Origin: Dehalobacter sp. DCM
GTDB taxonomy: Bacteria; Bacillota; Desulfitobacteriia; Desulfitobacteriales; Syntrophobotulaceae
Direction of reading: 5' to 3'
DNA length: 64,000 bases
Assembly (NCBI RefSeq): GCF_024972775.1
Contig: NZ_CP092282.1
Span: forward strand, 471,001 to 535,000
This document shows, in pieces, positions 1 to 9,110 of the stretch. The position numbers were made by a program, and so were the translations under genes. Numbering within the stretch: the stretch's first letter is position 1; every line of letters begins with the position of its first letter. The notes under the pieces were generated by a model, which did no database searches, had not been told where the DNA came from, and saw nothing but the letters and a program-made list of their open reading frames with translations.

Positions 1-529
1 TTTGTTCATTCTTTTCTTTTTCTGTTGTTGTTTTTGTAGTCGGCTGAACATAATTGTTCATTGGTGGAGCATCCCATAGTGATTCATCCCCTAAGAGTGA
101 TGTAGCATAAGTAGTACCTAACCCATAAATCGCATGGCTAATTACATATGAAAGGTTACTTCGGGCATCTTTCGGCTTAACTTTATTTGTATCAAATCCA
201 CTAAGCATTGCTGTTACTATGGAGCCATAGGTTATACCAAAAAAAGCTCCTTTTGCGAAAAGATTATTTTTTCCCGTCTTGGATAGTATTTGAACCTGAG
301 CAATAGCACCAAGCATGCCTAATCCTATATCCATAATCTGCCCTAGGATTTGTCCATAAGGATTTTTCGCCTCTTTCCTTGAAGAAACCCAAACACCTGA
401 TGCAGTTTCCCTAAATGAACGCTGAGATATTTTCTTTCGAAGGAAAATCTCATCTGAGGCTGTTTTTAATACCGTTCCTAATAGACCAGAAACGATTCCA
501 AGAGTTATTCTATCTTTTATTTTTTTCAT
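1..529 (-). CDS. Hypothetical membrane protein, paralogue of the next gene (3' end outside window)
   Basis: An open frame reads on the minus strand from an ATG at 529-527 to the window edge without a stop, so about 176 residues are visible and the C-terminus is missing. It begins MKKIKDRITLG and has several Gly-rich hydrophobic stretches that look like membrane segments. The start is supported by a GGAG-type ribosome binding site about 10 bases upstream. It resembles the gene at 722-1309: both begin MKK(I/M)(K/R)DRI.LG and both have a GD(E/S).L motif near the end of the hydrophobic part. I do not recognise the family. The end of the visible part is polar and rich in Thr, Glu and Lys. Confidence 0.6.
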   Translation of the reverse strand, partial: MKKIKDRITLGIVSGLLGTVLKTASDEIFLRKKISQRSFRETASGVWVSSRKEAKNPYGQILGQIMDIGLGMLGAIAQVQILSKTGKNNLFAKGAFFGITYGSIVTAMLSGFDTNKVKPKDARSNLSYVISHAIYGLGTTYATSLLGDESLWDAPPMNNYVQPTTKTTTEKEKNEQ

Positions 530-721
530 TCTTTGTATCTCCTACGTGTGTATTTTGAAATTAGGTTTACCTTTTTTATCAAATATTAAGTTTATAAAAT
601 TCTGGAAGGTTGAACATAAAAAACTTGTATTGCAAAAGAGGATATACATCTTCAGATTGTTATATAGAATTGGTTAATTTTTGGACGGCATTAGTAGGAT
701 TAGCGGAAGTTAGCTGAGCTT

Positions 722-1309
722 TTATTCAAGTGTTTTTGAATATAGCGTTTCTGTATTTTCTAAATCGCTTTTTGGAATATGTTTTGGATTTTTATGACGT
801 ATGTTATTACTAATAAGTACATCCGTAGGATTACTGAGAACAATATTGTTCGGTTTGAATAATGCTGAGTCGCCAAGTAAAGGGGTAATTAGACCAGCAG
901 TTACTCCCCACAAAGAACTACTCCAACTCATCATGACATTTGTGACAACATCTTTTGGATAATTTCGTCCAATCCCAACGTTTGCTAATAAACCCCGAAG
1001 AAAACCAAAACCAAATAAGCCAGTCACTAAACCTTTAATTACAGATTTATCCTTACCTGTATAGGAAAGGAGATACACTAGAGGAATCCCCATAAATGAA
1101 GATATAACCAACTCTCCAAATATACCGAATATGGTTGCTTTTTTGGTAACTAGGCGATACTTTGGAAGGAAAATTCCAGCAACAATATCAGCAAAACGGC
1201 GTTTCTCCAAACCTTTTCTGTAGAAATATTCATTGCTTAATGTTTTTGGAATATCACTAATAAAACCTACTAATAGGCCAAGCATGATGCGGTCTCTCAT
1301 TTTTTTCAT
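722..1309 (-). CDS. Hypothetical membrane protein, tandem paralogue
   Basis: About 195 residues. I place the start at the ATG at 1309 (MKKMRDRIMLG) because a GGGAGGG ribosome binding site lies 8 bases before it; a GTG at 1318 would overlap that site. The protein has alternating hydrophobic segments (for example VISSFMGIPLVYLLS and GLFGFGFLRGLLA) and a polar tail, so a small multi-pass membrane protein is likely. It shares its N-terminus and a GD(S/E)(A/S)L motif with the partial gene at 1-529, so the two look like an old tandem duplication. No function can be assigned. Roughly 190 bases separate the two genes, and I see nothing definite in that gap. Confidence 0.65.
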   Translation of the reverse strand: MKKMRDRIMLGLLVGFISDIPKTLSNEYFYRKGLEKRRFADIVAGIFLPKYRLVTKKATIFGIFGELVISSFMGIPLVYLLSYTGKDKSVIKGLVTGLFGFGFLRGLLANVGIGRNYPKDVVTNVMMSWSSSLWGVTAGLITPLLGDSALFKPNNIVLSNPTDVLISNNIRHKNPKHIPKSDLENTETLYSKTLE

Positions 1310-1480
1310 ATCGTACACCCTCCCATGAAAAGTTAGGAATAGTTTACCCTTTTGCAGCAGGGTTTATTGGAGGATAAATTTGGGCATTCGTGCAATAAAC
1401 CCGTCAAATATATTAAAGCCGAATAGTTCACATTATTCTTATAATGGTAATTAGGGATTTGAGCCATCACTTCATGTAAA

Positions 1481-1512
1481 AAGGACAGCAACTATTGTAA
1501 GTCGCTGTCCTT
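1481..1512 (-). terminator. Hairpin with a T-run on the minus strand
   Basis: AAGGACAGC (1481-1489) pairs with GCTGTCCTT (1504-1512) around a 14-base loop. Read on the minus strand the stem is followed by a run of five T residues, as in an intrinsic terminator. On the plus strand the tail is poor. Its position is odd, because it would stop leftward transcription starting inside the glpK promoter region. Confidence 0.4.
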
Positions 1513-1562
1513 CTGTTGCGTTTTGTTATTCTGTTTTTAGGATCTTTTTTTATCTTTGAAGG

Positions 1563-1592
1563 TGACTATTTCGTATTGGATTATTGTATAAT
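1563..1592 (+). promoter_or_regulatory. Candidate sigma-A promoter of glpK
   Basis: A consensus -10 box TATAAT lies at 1587-1592. The best -35 candidate is a weak TGACTA at 1563-1568, with an 18-base spacer. It is about 60 bases before the glpK start codon, and no other candidate gene lies between. Confidence 0.5.
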
Positions 1593-1651
1593 GTAAGCAA
1601 TTATCACTACATTGTATGGAGTGACAGGATAGTTTCAAAAGGGGGATGGGG

Positions 1652-3145
1652 ATGCCCGGCAAGGTTATTTTAGCCCTTGATCAAGGGACCACAAGCTCGC
1701 GTGCCATCTTATTTGATGAAAATGGGACCATTATCGGGCAGGCTCAAAAAGAGTTCACGCAAATATATCCCCATCCGGGATGGGTTGAGCACGACCCGAT
1801 GGAGATATGGCAAACACAGCTCAGTGCAGCCCGGGACGTTTTGGCGCAGACAGGAACCGCTGCGGAGAGTATCCACGCCATCGGTATCGCCAATCAACGG
1901 GAAACCACCGTCGTCTGGAACCGGACAACCGGCGAACCGGTCTGTAATGCCATTGTCTGGCAGTGTCGGCGCACGACGCCGCTGTGTGAAGAAATAAAAA
2001 ACGGTCATTTAAATACCTATATTGAGGAAATGACCGGACTGATCGTTGATGCTTATTTCTCCGGAACCAAAATCAGATGGATTCTGGATCATATCCCCGA
2101 CGGGCAGAAGCTTGCCGAACGGGGAGACCTCATATTCGGTACGATTGACAGTTGGCTGGTGTGGAAACTCACCAGCGGACGGCTGCATATCACCGATTAT
2201 AGCAATGCCTCCCGCACGATGTTATATAATATCCGGGACCTGCGCTGGGATGACAAGATACTCGCCGCGTTAGATATCCCGGAGTGTATCCTGCCCAAGG
2301 TCTGCCCAAGCAGTGACTTGTTCGGGGTAACTGAGGCCCATTTACTGGGAGCGGAAATACCCATCGGTGGCTTAGCGGGAGATCAACAGGCGGCATTATT
2401 CGGGCAAGGGTGTTTTTCAGAAGGCATGGTCAAAAACACCTACGGTACCGGTTGTTTTATCCTCATGAACACCGGGAAAAATATCATCCGCTCCAAGAAT
2501 AAGTTACTGACAACCATTGCCTGGGGAATTGATAATCAAGTCGAATACGCGCTGGAAGGCAGTGTTTTTATTGGCGGGGCGGTGGTTCAATGGCTGCGGG
2601 ATGAGATGGGACTGATCCAAACTGCCGCAGAAAGTGAATATGTTGCCACTCAAGTCAAGGATACCAACGGCGTTTATGTTGTTCCCGCTTTTGTCGGACT
2701 TGGTGCTCCCTATTGGGATATGCAGGCCCGGGGGATTATTACCGGACTCACCCGGGGAGCCAACCGCTCTCACCTCATTCGCGCCGCTTTGGAAAGCATT
2801 GTCTATCAAACCAATGATGTGCTCACCGCGATGGATAAAGATACCGGTATTTTGCTACGGGCCTTAATGGTTGACGGCGGCGGGGCAGCCAATCATTTTC
2901 TGTTGCAGTTTCAAGCGGATATCAGCAAGGCCCCGGTCATTCCCTCGGCAATAACGGAAACAACGGCTCTGGGAGCGGCCTATCTTGCCGGGCTGGCATC
3001 GGGTTATTGGTCCGGCAAGGACGATCTCGGTTCCGGAGGCCGGGCCCAGCGCATTTTTCAGCCGCAGATTACCGAGCAACAACGACGGGAATATCTAAAC
3101 GGCTGGCAAAAAGCGGTAGAGCGAGCACGCTGTCATCAGGATTAA
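1652..3145 (+). CDS. glpK: Glycerol kinase
   Basis: This 497-residue FGGY-family kinase phosphorylates glycerol with ATP to glycerol 3-phosphate in the cytoplasm. The length equals that of well-known GlpK proteins. Visible family motifs are [12 protein letters not shown] near the N-terminus (phosphate binding), [10 protein letters not shown] in the middle, and GLGAPYWD in the C-terminal half. The ATG at 1652 is preferred over the ATG at 1646, because AAGGGGG ends six bases before 1652 and would touch the earlier one. No glycerol facilitator (glpF) or glycerol-3-phosphate dehydrogenase gene is adjacent, so the gene appears to be transcribed alone from the promoter upstream. The base composition is slightly more GC-rich than the region to its left. 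Confidence 0.97.
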   Translation: MPGKVILALDQGTTSSRAILFDENGTIIGQAQKEFTQIYPHPGWVEHDPMEIWQTQLSAARDVLAQTGTAAESIHAIGIANQRETTVVWNRTTGEPVCNAIVWQCRRTTPLCEEIKNGHLNTYIEEMTGLIVDAYFSGTKIRWILDHIPDGQKLAERGDLIFGTIDSWLVWKLTSGRLHITDYSNASRTMLYNIRDLRWDDKILAALDIPECILPKVCPSSDLFGVTEAHLLGAEIPIGGLAGDQQAALFGQGCFSEGMVKNTYGTGCFILMNTGKNIIRSKNKLLTTIAWGIDNQVEYALEGSVFIGGAVVQWLRDEMGLIQTAAESEYVATQVKDTNGVYVVPAFVGLGAPYWDMQARGIITGLTRGANRSHLIRAALESIVYQTNDVLTAMDKDTGILLRALMVDGGGAANHFLLQFQADISKAPVIPSAITETTALGAAYLAGLASGYWSGKDDLGSGGRAQRIFQPQITEQQRREYLNGWQKAVERARCHQD

Positions 3146-3207
3146 TAGTCAATAAACAGTCAATAATCAAACAATAAACGAGCAATAAAGGGGCGGGAGA
3201 AATACCG

Positions 3208-3945
3208 ATGGACTATCTGCGCATTGGCAATAGAGTGATTGAATATGAATTGCGCAAAAGTAAGAAGGCACAACGGCTTGTCATGACAATAAAGGGCTCG
3301 AAGATGATCGTATCCGTCCCCGGGTTTGTTACGTTCGCCTATGCCAGGAACTACCTGGAAAGCCACAAGCACCAGATTCTGAAAAAGTTGGAAAAGATCC
3401 AAGCAAAAGCAACGAATAACAATTTTACGAAAAACTATATTTCAGGAGAAAAACACCTTTATCGGGGCAGGTACTATCCGCTCCATATCGAGGAAATGAA
3501 GGGGTCAACGAAGGGTTCCGGTACTTTCGCTGAGTTTGTCGGGAGCAGGATTCATATCACCATCACACCGGGCCTTACTGAGCAAGAGAAAAGCAATGAG
3601 GCTAAGCGCTTATTGGAACAATGGTATATCAGCCAAGCGAAAAAACTTCTGCCTGAACAGGTCGATTATTATGCAAAGCAGTTAAACCTGTCCTATAGTG
3701 TATTACGGATCAAAGATCAAAAAACAAAATGGGGAAGCTGTTCCAGTAAAAAAGCCATCAATCTGAATTGGCGAATCATTATGGCACCCAATCAGGTGAT
3801 TGCCTATGTCATCCTCCACGAACTTGTCCATCTGAAACATATGAACCACTCCCGGGATTTCTGGGTGACCTTGGAGAGCTATTTTCCAGACTATAAAAAG
3901 TGGAGGAAATGGCTAAAAGATAATGGCAATGAACTGATGGCTTAA
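3208..3945 (+). CDS. YgjP-like (DUF45) zinc metalloprotein
   Basis: A 245-residue protein of the YgjP/DUF45 family, which has a SprT-like metallopeptidase fold. The C-terminal part contains HELVHLKHMNHSRDFW, a zinc-binding HExxH helix followed by a third His, and the preceding KTKWGSCSSKKAINLNWR block typical of the family. The ATG at 3208 follows a GGGAGA ribosome binding site. The substrate is not established for this branch. It follows glpK by 60 bases and might be read through from it. Its TAA stop lies in a TTAA palindrome that also holds the stop of the convergent gene on the other strand. Confidence 0.9.
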   Translation: MDYLRIGNRVIEYELRKSKKAQRLVMTIKGSKMIVSVPGFVTFAYARNYLESHKHQILKKLEKIQAKATNNNFTKNYISGEKHLYRGRYYPLHIEEMKGSTKGSGTFAEFVGSRIHITITPGLTEQEKSNEAKRLLEQWYISQAKKLLPEQVDYYAKQLNLSYSVLRIKDQKTKWGSCSSKKAINLNWRIIMAPNQVIAYVILHELVHLKHMNHSRDFWVTLESYFPDYKKWRKWLKDNGNELMA

Positions 3946-4700
3946 TTGATATTTTTGTCGGAATAACCGGTCGTAAATTCTGTAAGATGGCGACGATAGC
4001 GGTGCGGGACAAACTGGGTTTGCAGTTTCTTATTTTTTCTGTTCTCAATGCTGATCTGGCTGAAGTACAGCCGCCACAATTCCTGATAATCCTTTTCCTG
4101 TTCAGAATAAGTAAAACCTATCTCCTCCGGAAAATCGGTTATGTACCAATCCTGACAGTTAGAAACCACAGCAAGGCCGCGTTTGCGGTCATGAATAATG
4201 AACCGTTCCTGAGCCAGCCGGTCGGCAAAGTGATCGGCCAAAAGAATCAGAATATGATGATCGGGTTCGAGCACTGCATATAAAAAACTGCCGGTGTCTT
4301 TAAAGCGAAGGAGTCCCAGGAAGCGCTCCGCTTCAAAAGACACTTTCCGGGCCGTTTGCCGGATCGGCAGCACTTCGGGTTGAGCGTGCAGATCATCAAT
4401 TTGCCGGCCTAATTTAAAGCCCAGTTGCAGATAGTTTAGTATTTTCGTTTCTTTATTGGCTTCATTGGAGAGATACGTATAGAAGATGTGTTTAAGGGAC
4501 AGATCAGAGATTTTTCGTTCAATCGCGTGATAGACCTTTTCCGCCTTGACTAAATCCGTCTCGACGGTACGCGAGGGGACAAAAAAATTATTTTGATACG
4601 CTGCCTGGGGGAAGATCCCCTGGGCTTTTTCTTCATAATAGCTGGCATAGACAGCGGTGAGTAATCCGTCAAAGCTGCCGTCGTAGAGATAATCAATCAT
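3942..4700 (-). CDS. TIGR03915-type probable DNA metabolism protein
   Basis: A 252-residue protein starting MIDYLYDGSFDGLLTAVYASYYE, the hallmark N-terminus of the TIGR03915 family. These proteins are almost always encoded beside a TIGR03916 radical SAM protein, and in other genomes the family is linked or fused to a uracil-DNA-glycosylase-like domain. The biochemical role is unknown but is predicted to be in DNA modification or repair. The start is supported by GGGAGG seven bases before the ATG at 4700. It lies 42 bases downstream of the radical SAM gene on the same strand, so the two form an operon. No glycosylase domain is visible here; the C-terminus ends in an Arg/His-rich segment (QFVPHRYRRHLTEF). 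Confidence 0.85.
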   Translation of the reverse strand: MIDYLYDGSFDGLLTAVYASYYEEKAQGIFPQAAYQNNFFVPSRTVETDLVKAEKVYHAIERKISDLSLKHIFYTYLSNEANKETKILNYLQLGFKLGRQIDDLHAQPEVLPIRQTARKVSFEAERFLGLLRFKDTGSFLYAVLEPDHHILILLADHFADRLAQERFIIHDRKRGLAVVSNCQDWYITDFPEEIGFTYSEQEKDYQELWRLYFSQISIENRKNKKLQTQFVPHRYRRHLTEFTTGYSDKNIN

Positions 4701-4742
4701 GCTGTTGCCTCCCGGACGGCCATGGTTGGCCTGCAGTAAGCG

Positions 4743-5975
4743 CTAAAAAAGTGTCAGTTGAACCGGCTTTTGCACCGGTGCCAAGGCCCTGCGGATTAAT
4801 CCCGCTTCCACCGGAATGGCGCCATAGTAATGTCCTTGGCAGGTGATAAAGTAGCGGGCGCGTTTCAGTGAAACCCCGATTTTCTTCAGATGATCATAGG
4901 ATATGGCAGCCACTCGGCGCTGGCTAATTATGCGTTGGGCTGAAATCAGGCCAATCCCGGGGACCCGCAGCAGTTCTTCATAAGAAGCCCGGTTGATTTC
5001 CATCGGAAACAGATGCATATTGCGGAAGGCCCAACTGATTTTGGGGTCAAAATCCGTTTCCAGAAAAGGAGTCCGTTCATCAACAATCTCATCGGCTTGA
5101 AACTGATAAAACCGCATCAGCCAGTCAGCCTGATAGAGGCGGTGTTCCCGTAAGAGCGGGGGTGCGGTGGTCAGGGCCGGCAAAAGCGGGCTGTCGTTGA
5201 CCGGGATATAGGCGGAATAGTAGACTCTTTTCAGCTGAAAACGCTGATAAAGCGCCTCGGATGCTTTGACGATAACCCGGTCGCTATCGTTGCTGGCGCC
5301 GACAATCATTTGAGTGGATTGGCCGGCGGGGACAAATTTGTTTTTTTGAGCATGTCGGTATAACCTGCGTTCGGAAGCATTTTGCAGGATGTGATCACTG
5401 ATTTGGTTCATCGGCGCCAAGACCGCCGGCAAGGATTTTTGCGGCGCCAACAGCTTGAGGCTTTGTTCGGAAGGCTGTTCAATATTGACGCTCATCCTGT
5501 CGGCCAACAGGCCTGTTTTTTTGACGAGCACCGGATCCGCACCCGGAATGACTTTAACATGGATATAACCGAAGAAATGATATTCATTCCTCAAAATATC
5601 GAGGACCTGATAGATTCTTTCCATGGTTTTATTGGGACTATGTTCAATGCCTGAGCTTAAAAATAAGCCTTCAATATAATTGCGGCGGTAAAAGCCAATG
5701 GCCAGATCGGCAATTTCCCTCGGCGTAAAACTGGCCCTGGGGATATCGTTCTGGTTGCGATTGACGCAGTAGGTACAGTTATAAATGCAATAATTGGTCA
5801 TCAGGATTTTTAACAGGGAAACGCAGCGGCCGTCGGCGGACCACGTATGGCAGATGCCAAAGGCTTTGGAATTGCCGATACCGCCTTTATTCTTCTTCTC
5901 GACACCGCTGGAAGCGCAGGATACGTCATATTTGGCGCCGTCAGCGAGGATCGCTAATTTATCCAAAGTTCCCAT
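4743..5975 (-). CDS. TIGR03916-type radical SAM protein, putative DNA modification/repair
   Basis: About 410 residues. The radical SAM motif CIYNCTYC (CxxxCxxC, binding a [4Fe-4S] cluster) lies roughly 65 residues from the N-terminus. A C-terminal helix-hairpin-helix, LLRVPGIGLISAQRI, suggests DNA binding. This pairing is the signature of the rSAM_link_UDG family. The reaction is not known. Start choice is uncertain: the upstream sequence reads GTG ATG GTG ATG, giving candidates at 5984, 5981, 5978 and 5975. I prefer the ATG at 5975 because GGGTG lies six bases before it. It is the first gene of a two-gene operon with the TIGR03915 partner downstream. Confidence 0.88.
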   Translation of the reverse strand: MGTLDKLAILADGAKYDVSCASSGVEKKNKGGIGNSKAFGICHTWSADGRCVSLLKILMTNYCIYNCTYCVNRNQNDIPRASFTPREIADLAIGFYRRNYIEGLFLSSGIEHSPNKTMERIYQVLDILRNEYHFFGYIHVKVIPGADPVLVKKTGLLADRMSVNIEQPSEQSLKLLAPQKSLPAVLAPMNQISDHILQNASERRLYRHAQKNKFVPAGQSTQMIVGASNDSDRVIVKASEALYQRFQLKRVYYSAYIPVNDSPLLPALTTAPPLLREHRLYQADWLMRFYQFQADEIVDERTPFLETDFDPKISWAFRNMHLFPMEINRASYEELLRVPGIGLISAQRIISQRRVAAISYDHLKKIGVSLKRARYFITCQGHYYGAIPVEAGLIRRALAPVQKPVQLTLF

Positions 5976-6096
5976 CACCATCACCCGTTATAGTGTACCA
6001 TGAGTGCGAGCAAAATGCAAACGTATGTTCGTAAGCACAATCTGAAGCCCGTCTACGTATGCTGGCATTAAAGCTACCAAAAAGGCGGGAATTATA

Positions 6097-6954
6097 ATGA
6101 ATCAACCGATCACGGAACGCACACCGTGTGTTATCGCGGCTGAGATTAATCAAATCAAACAACAGACATGTAACATCATGCTTACCAATGCCATCGAGGT
6201 TGGCAAGCGCCTGAAGGAGGCTAAGGCCATGCTTCCGCATGGGGAATGGGGGAAATGGCTGGTCGAATCGGTGAACTATTCTCAGCGCACAGCCAACAGG
6301 CTAATGCAGCTTTTTGAAGAATATGGCGATAAACTGCTCGTTTGTGCTGAAGATGGCGGCAGCGCAAATTCGTCAGCGCTGACGAATTTGACCTATTACC
6401 AAGCCCTTCTCCTTCTGGGGATTCCGGAAGATGAACGGGAGGAATTCATTCTGCAGCATGATATTGACGATATGACTACTAGGGAGCTGGATCTGGCACT
6501 GAAAGAACAGAAGCACACCGTATCGGAAGAAAAATTAGATCAAGTCACATCCACATCCATACTCCTACCCTTACAAATACCCATACCCGAAAATCCTCAG
6601 GGTATAGAAATAGAATATGTGACTGTCAATAAAACCAAAAAACCTGCAAACATGCCAAAAGCAGCGGCCTCCCCAAACGCTACCTCCCCAACTGCTGCCA
6701 CGGAGTATGAAGAAAAATGTACCGTTTGCTGCAAAACGATCGCCGATACATTCTTCGAACTGCTGACAGCGCTCGGTCAACTGGCTAGAATTGATTCGGT
6801 AGCAAAGGAAAAATGCATTACAAATGCGAGTAAGCTTGCAGACTATATGGTCGAAAGGCTTAAAGAGTGGCCGCCTATTATCAGGACAAATATGCCGAAT
6901 GTAAAAACGTATGCCATCCCTGAAAGTGGTACAATAACCGCCCCAGAGGCATAA
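6097..6954 (+). CDS. DUF3102 domain protein
   Basis: A 285-residue protein. The first 130 residues match the DUF3102 pattern (EINQIKQQTCNIMLTNAIEV and then HGEWGKWL with SQRTANRLM), common on plasmids, phages and integrated elements. SQRTANRLMQLFEEYG looks like a helix-turn-helix, so DNA binding is plausible. A Pro/Ala/Thr-rich linker at about residues 165-205 joins a short C-terminal domain with a CTVCC cysteine cluster. The ribosome binding site is a modest GGCGGGA. No partner genes of a plasmid replication or partition system are adjacent. It marks the beginning of the accessory stretch. Confidence 0.75.
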   Translation: MNQPITERTPCVIAAEINQIKQQTCNIMLTNAIEVGKRLKEAKAMLPHGEWGKWLVESVNYSQRTANRLMQLFEEYGDKLLVCAEDGGSANSSALTNLTYYQALLLLGIPEDEREEFILQHDIDDMTTRELDLALKEQKHTVSEEKLDQVTSTSILLPLQIPIPENPQGIEIEYVTVNKTKKPANMPKAAASPNATSPTAATEYEEKCTVCCKTIADTFFELLTALGQLARIDSVAKEKCITNASKLADYMVERLKEWPPIIRTNMPNVKTYAIPESGTITAPEA

Positions 6955-7562
6955 CAGGCCAGATAAAGGGATTATGAAAAAATAATAGATTATTAATTCA
7001 TCAAAAAATTAAGCTGTGTGATGAGAGAAAGCTTGAATTAGTGGATCATTTCATAACGTGGGTAATTGACGAAAAGCTATAATTTAAAAAAGTGCGAACA
7101 GCACTTATTTTTATTGCCGAAAGAGTCTATTTATTAATTTTCATTCAGTATGTAAATTGGTGGTATTGCTGCAAAATAATGCAATTATTTCCTGTCAATT
7201 GGATGAATTTAGAAGGAGTGTGGATTATTTTCGCGAATTAACAAATAATAGACCCCCTAGGCGTAAAAATGATTTGGTAATGCACCAATATAAGTGGATA
7301 ATACTATTCCTCAATTCATTTGGGCTTATTGAAGGAATTTGATACATATTTGGCTCGACAAGAAGAGCGTTTCTTTGGAGGAATAGTTCCGATTAAGATT
7401 AAAGGGGTAAATCTTAGTTCTATCTCAATAGATGTTGAGGGTAAAGGTTTCGAAATTAGTATTATGTCTATCCAGAAAACTCAATGTATTAGTCCTTCTG
7501 ACAAAAAAAACCCACCTAACTCAAGGTAATACTTGAGAAAAATGAATAGAACCTAATATTAA
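6955..7562. other. AT-rich intergenic stretch with possible gene remnant
   Basis: The 608 bases between the DUF3102 gene and the IS110 transposase hold one terminator-like hairpin and two short overlapping open frames at 7157-7342 and 7320-7529 in different frames. The second encodes FDTYLARQEERFFGGIVPIKIKGVNL, which looks protein-like. The two could be halves of one frameshifted gene, but neither has a clear ribosome binding site. The right end of the IS110 element must also lie near 7500-7562. Confidence 0.35.
7090..7114 (+). terminator. Candidate intrinsic terminator
   Basis: AAGTGC (7090-7095) pairs with GCACTT (7101-7106) around a GAACA loop and is followed by ATTTTTATT. It could end the transcript of the DUF3102 gene, although it lies about 135 bases beyond the stop codon. 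Confidence 0.5.
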
Positions 7563-8813
7563 TTAATGAGTGAGTAGCTGTCCTGGAGTTATACCCTGAT
7601 TTATTGTAACGGTTAGCCCAAGTGATTCTAGTTTCTTAACTGACTTTTTAACTATCTCTGTCATTCGATACTGTTCATAGTAATCTGGGCCAAGTTCTCT
7701 GTAAGGAGTGTTGTTTTTAAGCATTGCATAGGCTGCTTTGAGAATTGCATGTGCGACAGCTACAGTAGCTCGATTATAGCCACGTCTCCTGGCAATTCTA
7801 TTGTATTGGGTACTAAAATACGTGTTCTTTAAATGCCCAGCAGATTTTGCGCATTCAATAAGAGTGGCTTTTAGTATATCGCTGCCTTTCCGTGTTTTGC
7901 CACTTTTCCGTTTTCCGGCACTTTCATGATTGCCAGGGCATAAACCAGCCCAGGAAGCGAGGTGTGATGCCGACGGGAATTGATCCATATTGATGCCGAT
8001 TTCAGAAATGATGATTTGAGCGCTGCGTAAACCAACTCCGGGAATTGAATCGACTAGATTGACTTGTTCACACACCGGTATCATTTTTTCCTGGATTTGT
8101 TGGTCAAGTAGAGAGACTTGTTCTTCAAGCATATCGATATGTTTAAGCATTAGGCGCAACATTATTCTTTGGTGATCGCCCATGAAACCATGAAGAGCTT
8201 CCTGAATTTGAGGTATTTTCTTACGCATTTGTCTGAAAGCCTTATCAGCCATAGCTTGAACGTCTGTACAACCAGCAATTAGCATATCAAGCATTTGACG
8301 CGATGACTTGCCATCGATGTCACTGACAACAGAACCTAGTTTAATGTTCGCGCCTTCTAATACCTTTTGGATACGGTTTAGTTCTCTGGCACGTTCCTGT
8401 ACCATACTTCTACGATAACGAACAAGTTCTTTGAGCTCACGCTGCTCACGCTGCTCACGCTTAGGAATAAAACTGCCATTTAGTAAACCATGACGAAGCA
8501 AATCGGCAATCCATTCTGAATCTTTGACATCAGTTTTCCGACCAGGCACAGCTTTGATGTGTTGAGCATTAACAACTAAAGTAGGTATCGCCTCCATTTC
8601 TAAAAGGTTGTAGATAGGCTTCCAGTACGATCCAGTCGCTTCCATGGCAACACATTGACATTCGACACTTTTTAGCCACTCAGTAAGATCTAATAGAGAA
8701 GATGTCATTGTACTGAAACTGCGAATCTCCTTGTTTTTACCTGTTATTAAACAGGCCACGATAGTGTTCTTGTGAACGTCCATACCACAACAACGCTCGT
8801 AAATTACATTCAT
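7563..8813 (-). CDS. IS110-family transposase (DEDD recombinase)
   Basis: 416 residues, full length for the family. The N-terminal RuvC-like domain shows the four acidic positions: CGMDVHKNTIVACL, VAMEATGSYWKPI, and TDVKDSEWIADLL carrying the last two Asp. The C-terminal Transposase_20 domain shows SIPGVGLRSAQIIISEIG and the ESAGKRKSG segment with the nucleophilic Ser. A coiled linker around residues 120-240 includes a short reiterated REQREQREL. The ATG at 8813 follows a GGAGG. IS110 recombinases are guided by a bridge RNA encoded in the noncoding end. The gene looks intact. Confidence 0.95.
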   Translation of the reverse strand: MNVIYERCCGMDVHKNTIVACLITGKNKEIRSFSTMTSSLLDLTEWLKSVECQCVAMEATGSYWKPIYNLLEMEAIPTLVVNAQHIKAVPGRKTDVKDSEWIADLLRHGLLNGSFIPKREQREQRELKELVRYRRSMVQERARELNRIQKVLEGANIKLGSVVSDIDGKSSRQMLDMLIAGCTDVQAMADKAFRQMRKKIPQIQEALHGFMGDHQRIMLRLMLKHIDMLEEQVSLLDQQIQEKMIPVCEQVNLVDSIPGVGLRSAQIIISEIGINMDQFPSASHLASWAGLCPGNHESAGKRKSGKTRKGSDILKATLIECAKSAGHLKNTYFSTQYNRIARRRGYNRATVAVAHAILKAAYAMLKNNTPYRELGPDYYEQYRMTEIVKKSVKKLESLGLTVTINQGITPGQLLTH

Positions 8814-8823
8814 TGAAAGACCT

Positions 8824-9045
8824 CCAATGATTTATATTTACGGCGGGCTTCCTGTCAATGTATTATTCTACCCAACGTGCTCATGGCAACAATTTGTGGT
8901 GCAAGCAGGAAACCTTGATCAGTCTATAACATCGGGCTTAGTAGCGCCAAGACATATCGACCTGATGCCGTAGGCAAAGTATCTCACTAGAACTTAGTTT
9001 TCATTCATTTGATGGTGTGGCACGAGGTGCCGATGCTACATGGAG
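8824..9045 (-). ncRNA. Candidate IS110 bridge RNA
   Basis: In the IS110 group the bridge RNA is encoded in the noncoding end upstream of the transposase, which is where this sequence lies. On the minus strand I see three elements in order. A 5' hairpin pairs GGCAC with GTGCC (9019-9031). A first stem pairs ATCAG-G-TC with GACTGAT around a loop of about 35 bases that contains a GGC/GCC hairpin. A second stem pairs GGTTTCCTG with CAGGAAGCC (nine pairs, one G-T) around a loop of about 50 bases. Two large stem-bounded loops match the target-binding and donor-binding loops of known bridge RNAs. Pairing of the loops to target and donor was not resolved by eye, and the boundaries are approximate. 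Confidence 0.6.
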
Positions 9046-9110
9046 GTCTATAATGGTAAATTGCTCTATGCTCATAGCTGATGAAATTCTTATTAATTGG
9101 AGGTGTCTTT

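Larger units (their letters stand above)
1310..1651. other. Divergent intergenic region upstream of glpK
   Basis: This 342-base region lies between the leftward membrane-protein gene and the rightward glpK. It holds a hairpin at 1481-1512 and a sigma-A-like promoter at 1563-1592. No gene is visible. A catabolite-repression site would be expected for glpK, but I could not identify a convincing one. Confidence 0.5.
7510..9062 (-). mobile_element. IS110-family insertion sequence (ends approximate)
   Basis: The element consists of one DEDD transposase gene and an unusually long noncoding region of about 240 bases upstream of it, as in the IS110 group. IS110 elements lack terminal inverted repeats and often give no clear target duplication, so the ends cannot be fixed by eye. 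The left end (transposase 5' side) should lie near 9040-9062, before the ribosome binding site of the gene starting at 9111. The right end should lie near 7510-7560. A short inverted repeat, CTCAAG/CTTGAG, sits at 7518-7535. Confidence 0.75.

Noticed and set aside
7157..7529. Two short frames presented as separate genes
   Set aside because: No ribosome binding sites, overlapping in different frames and next to the IS end; kept only as a possible remnant.
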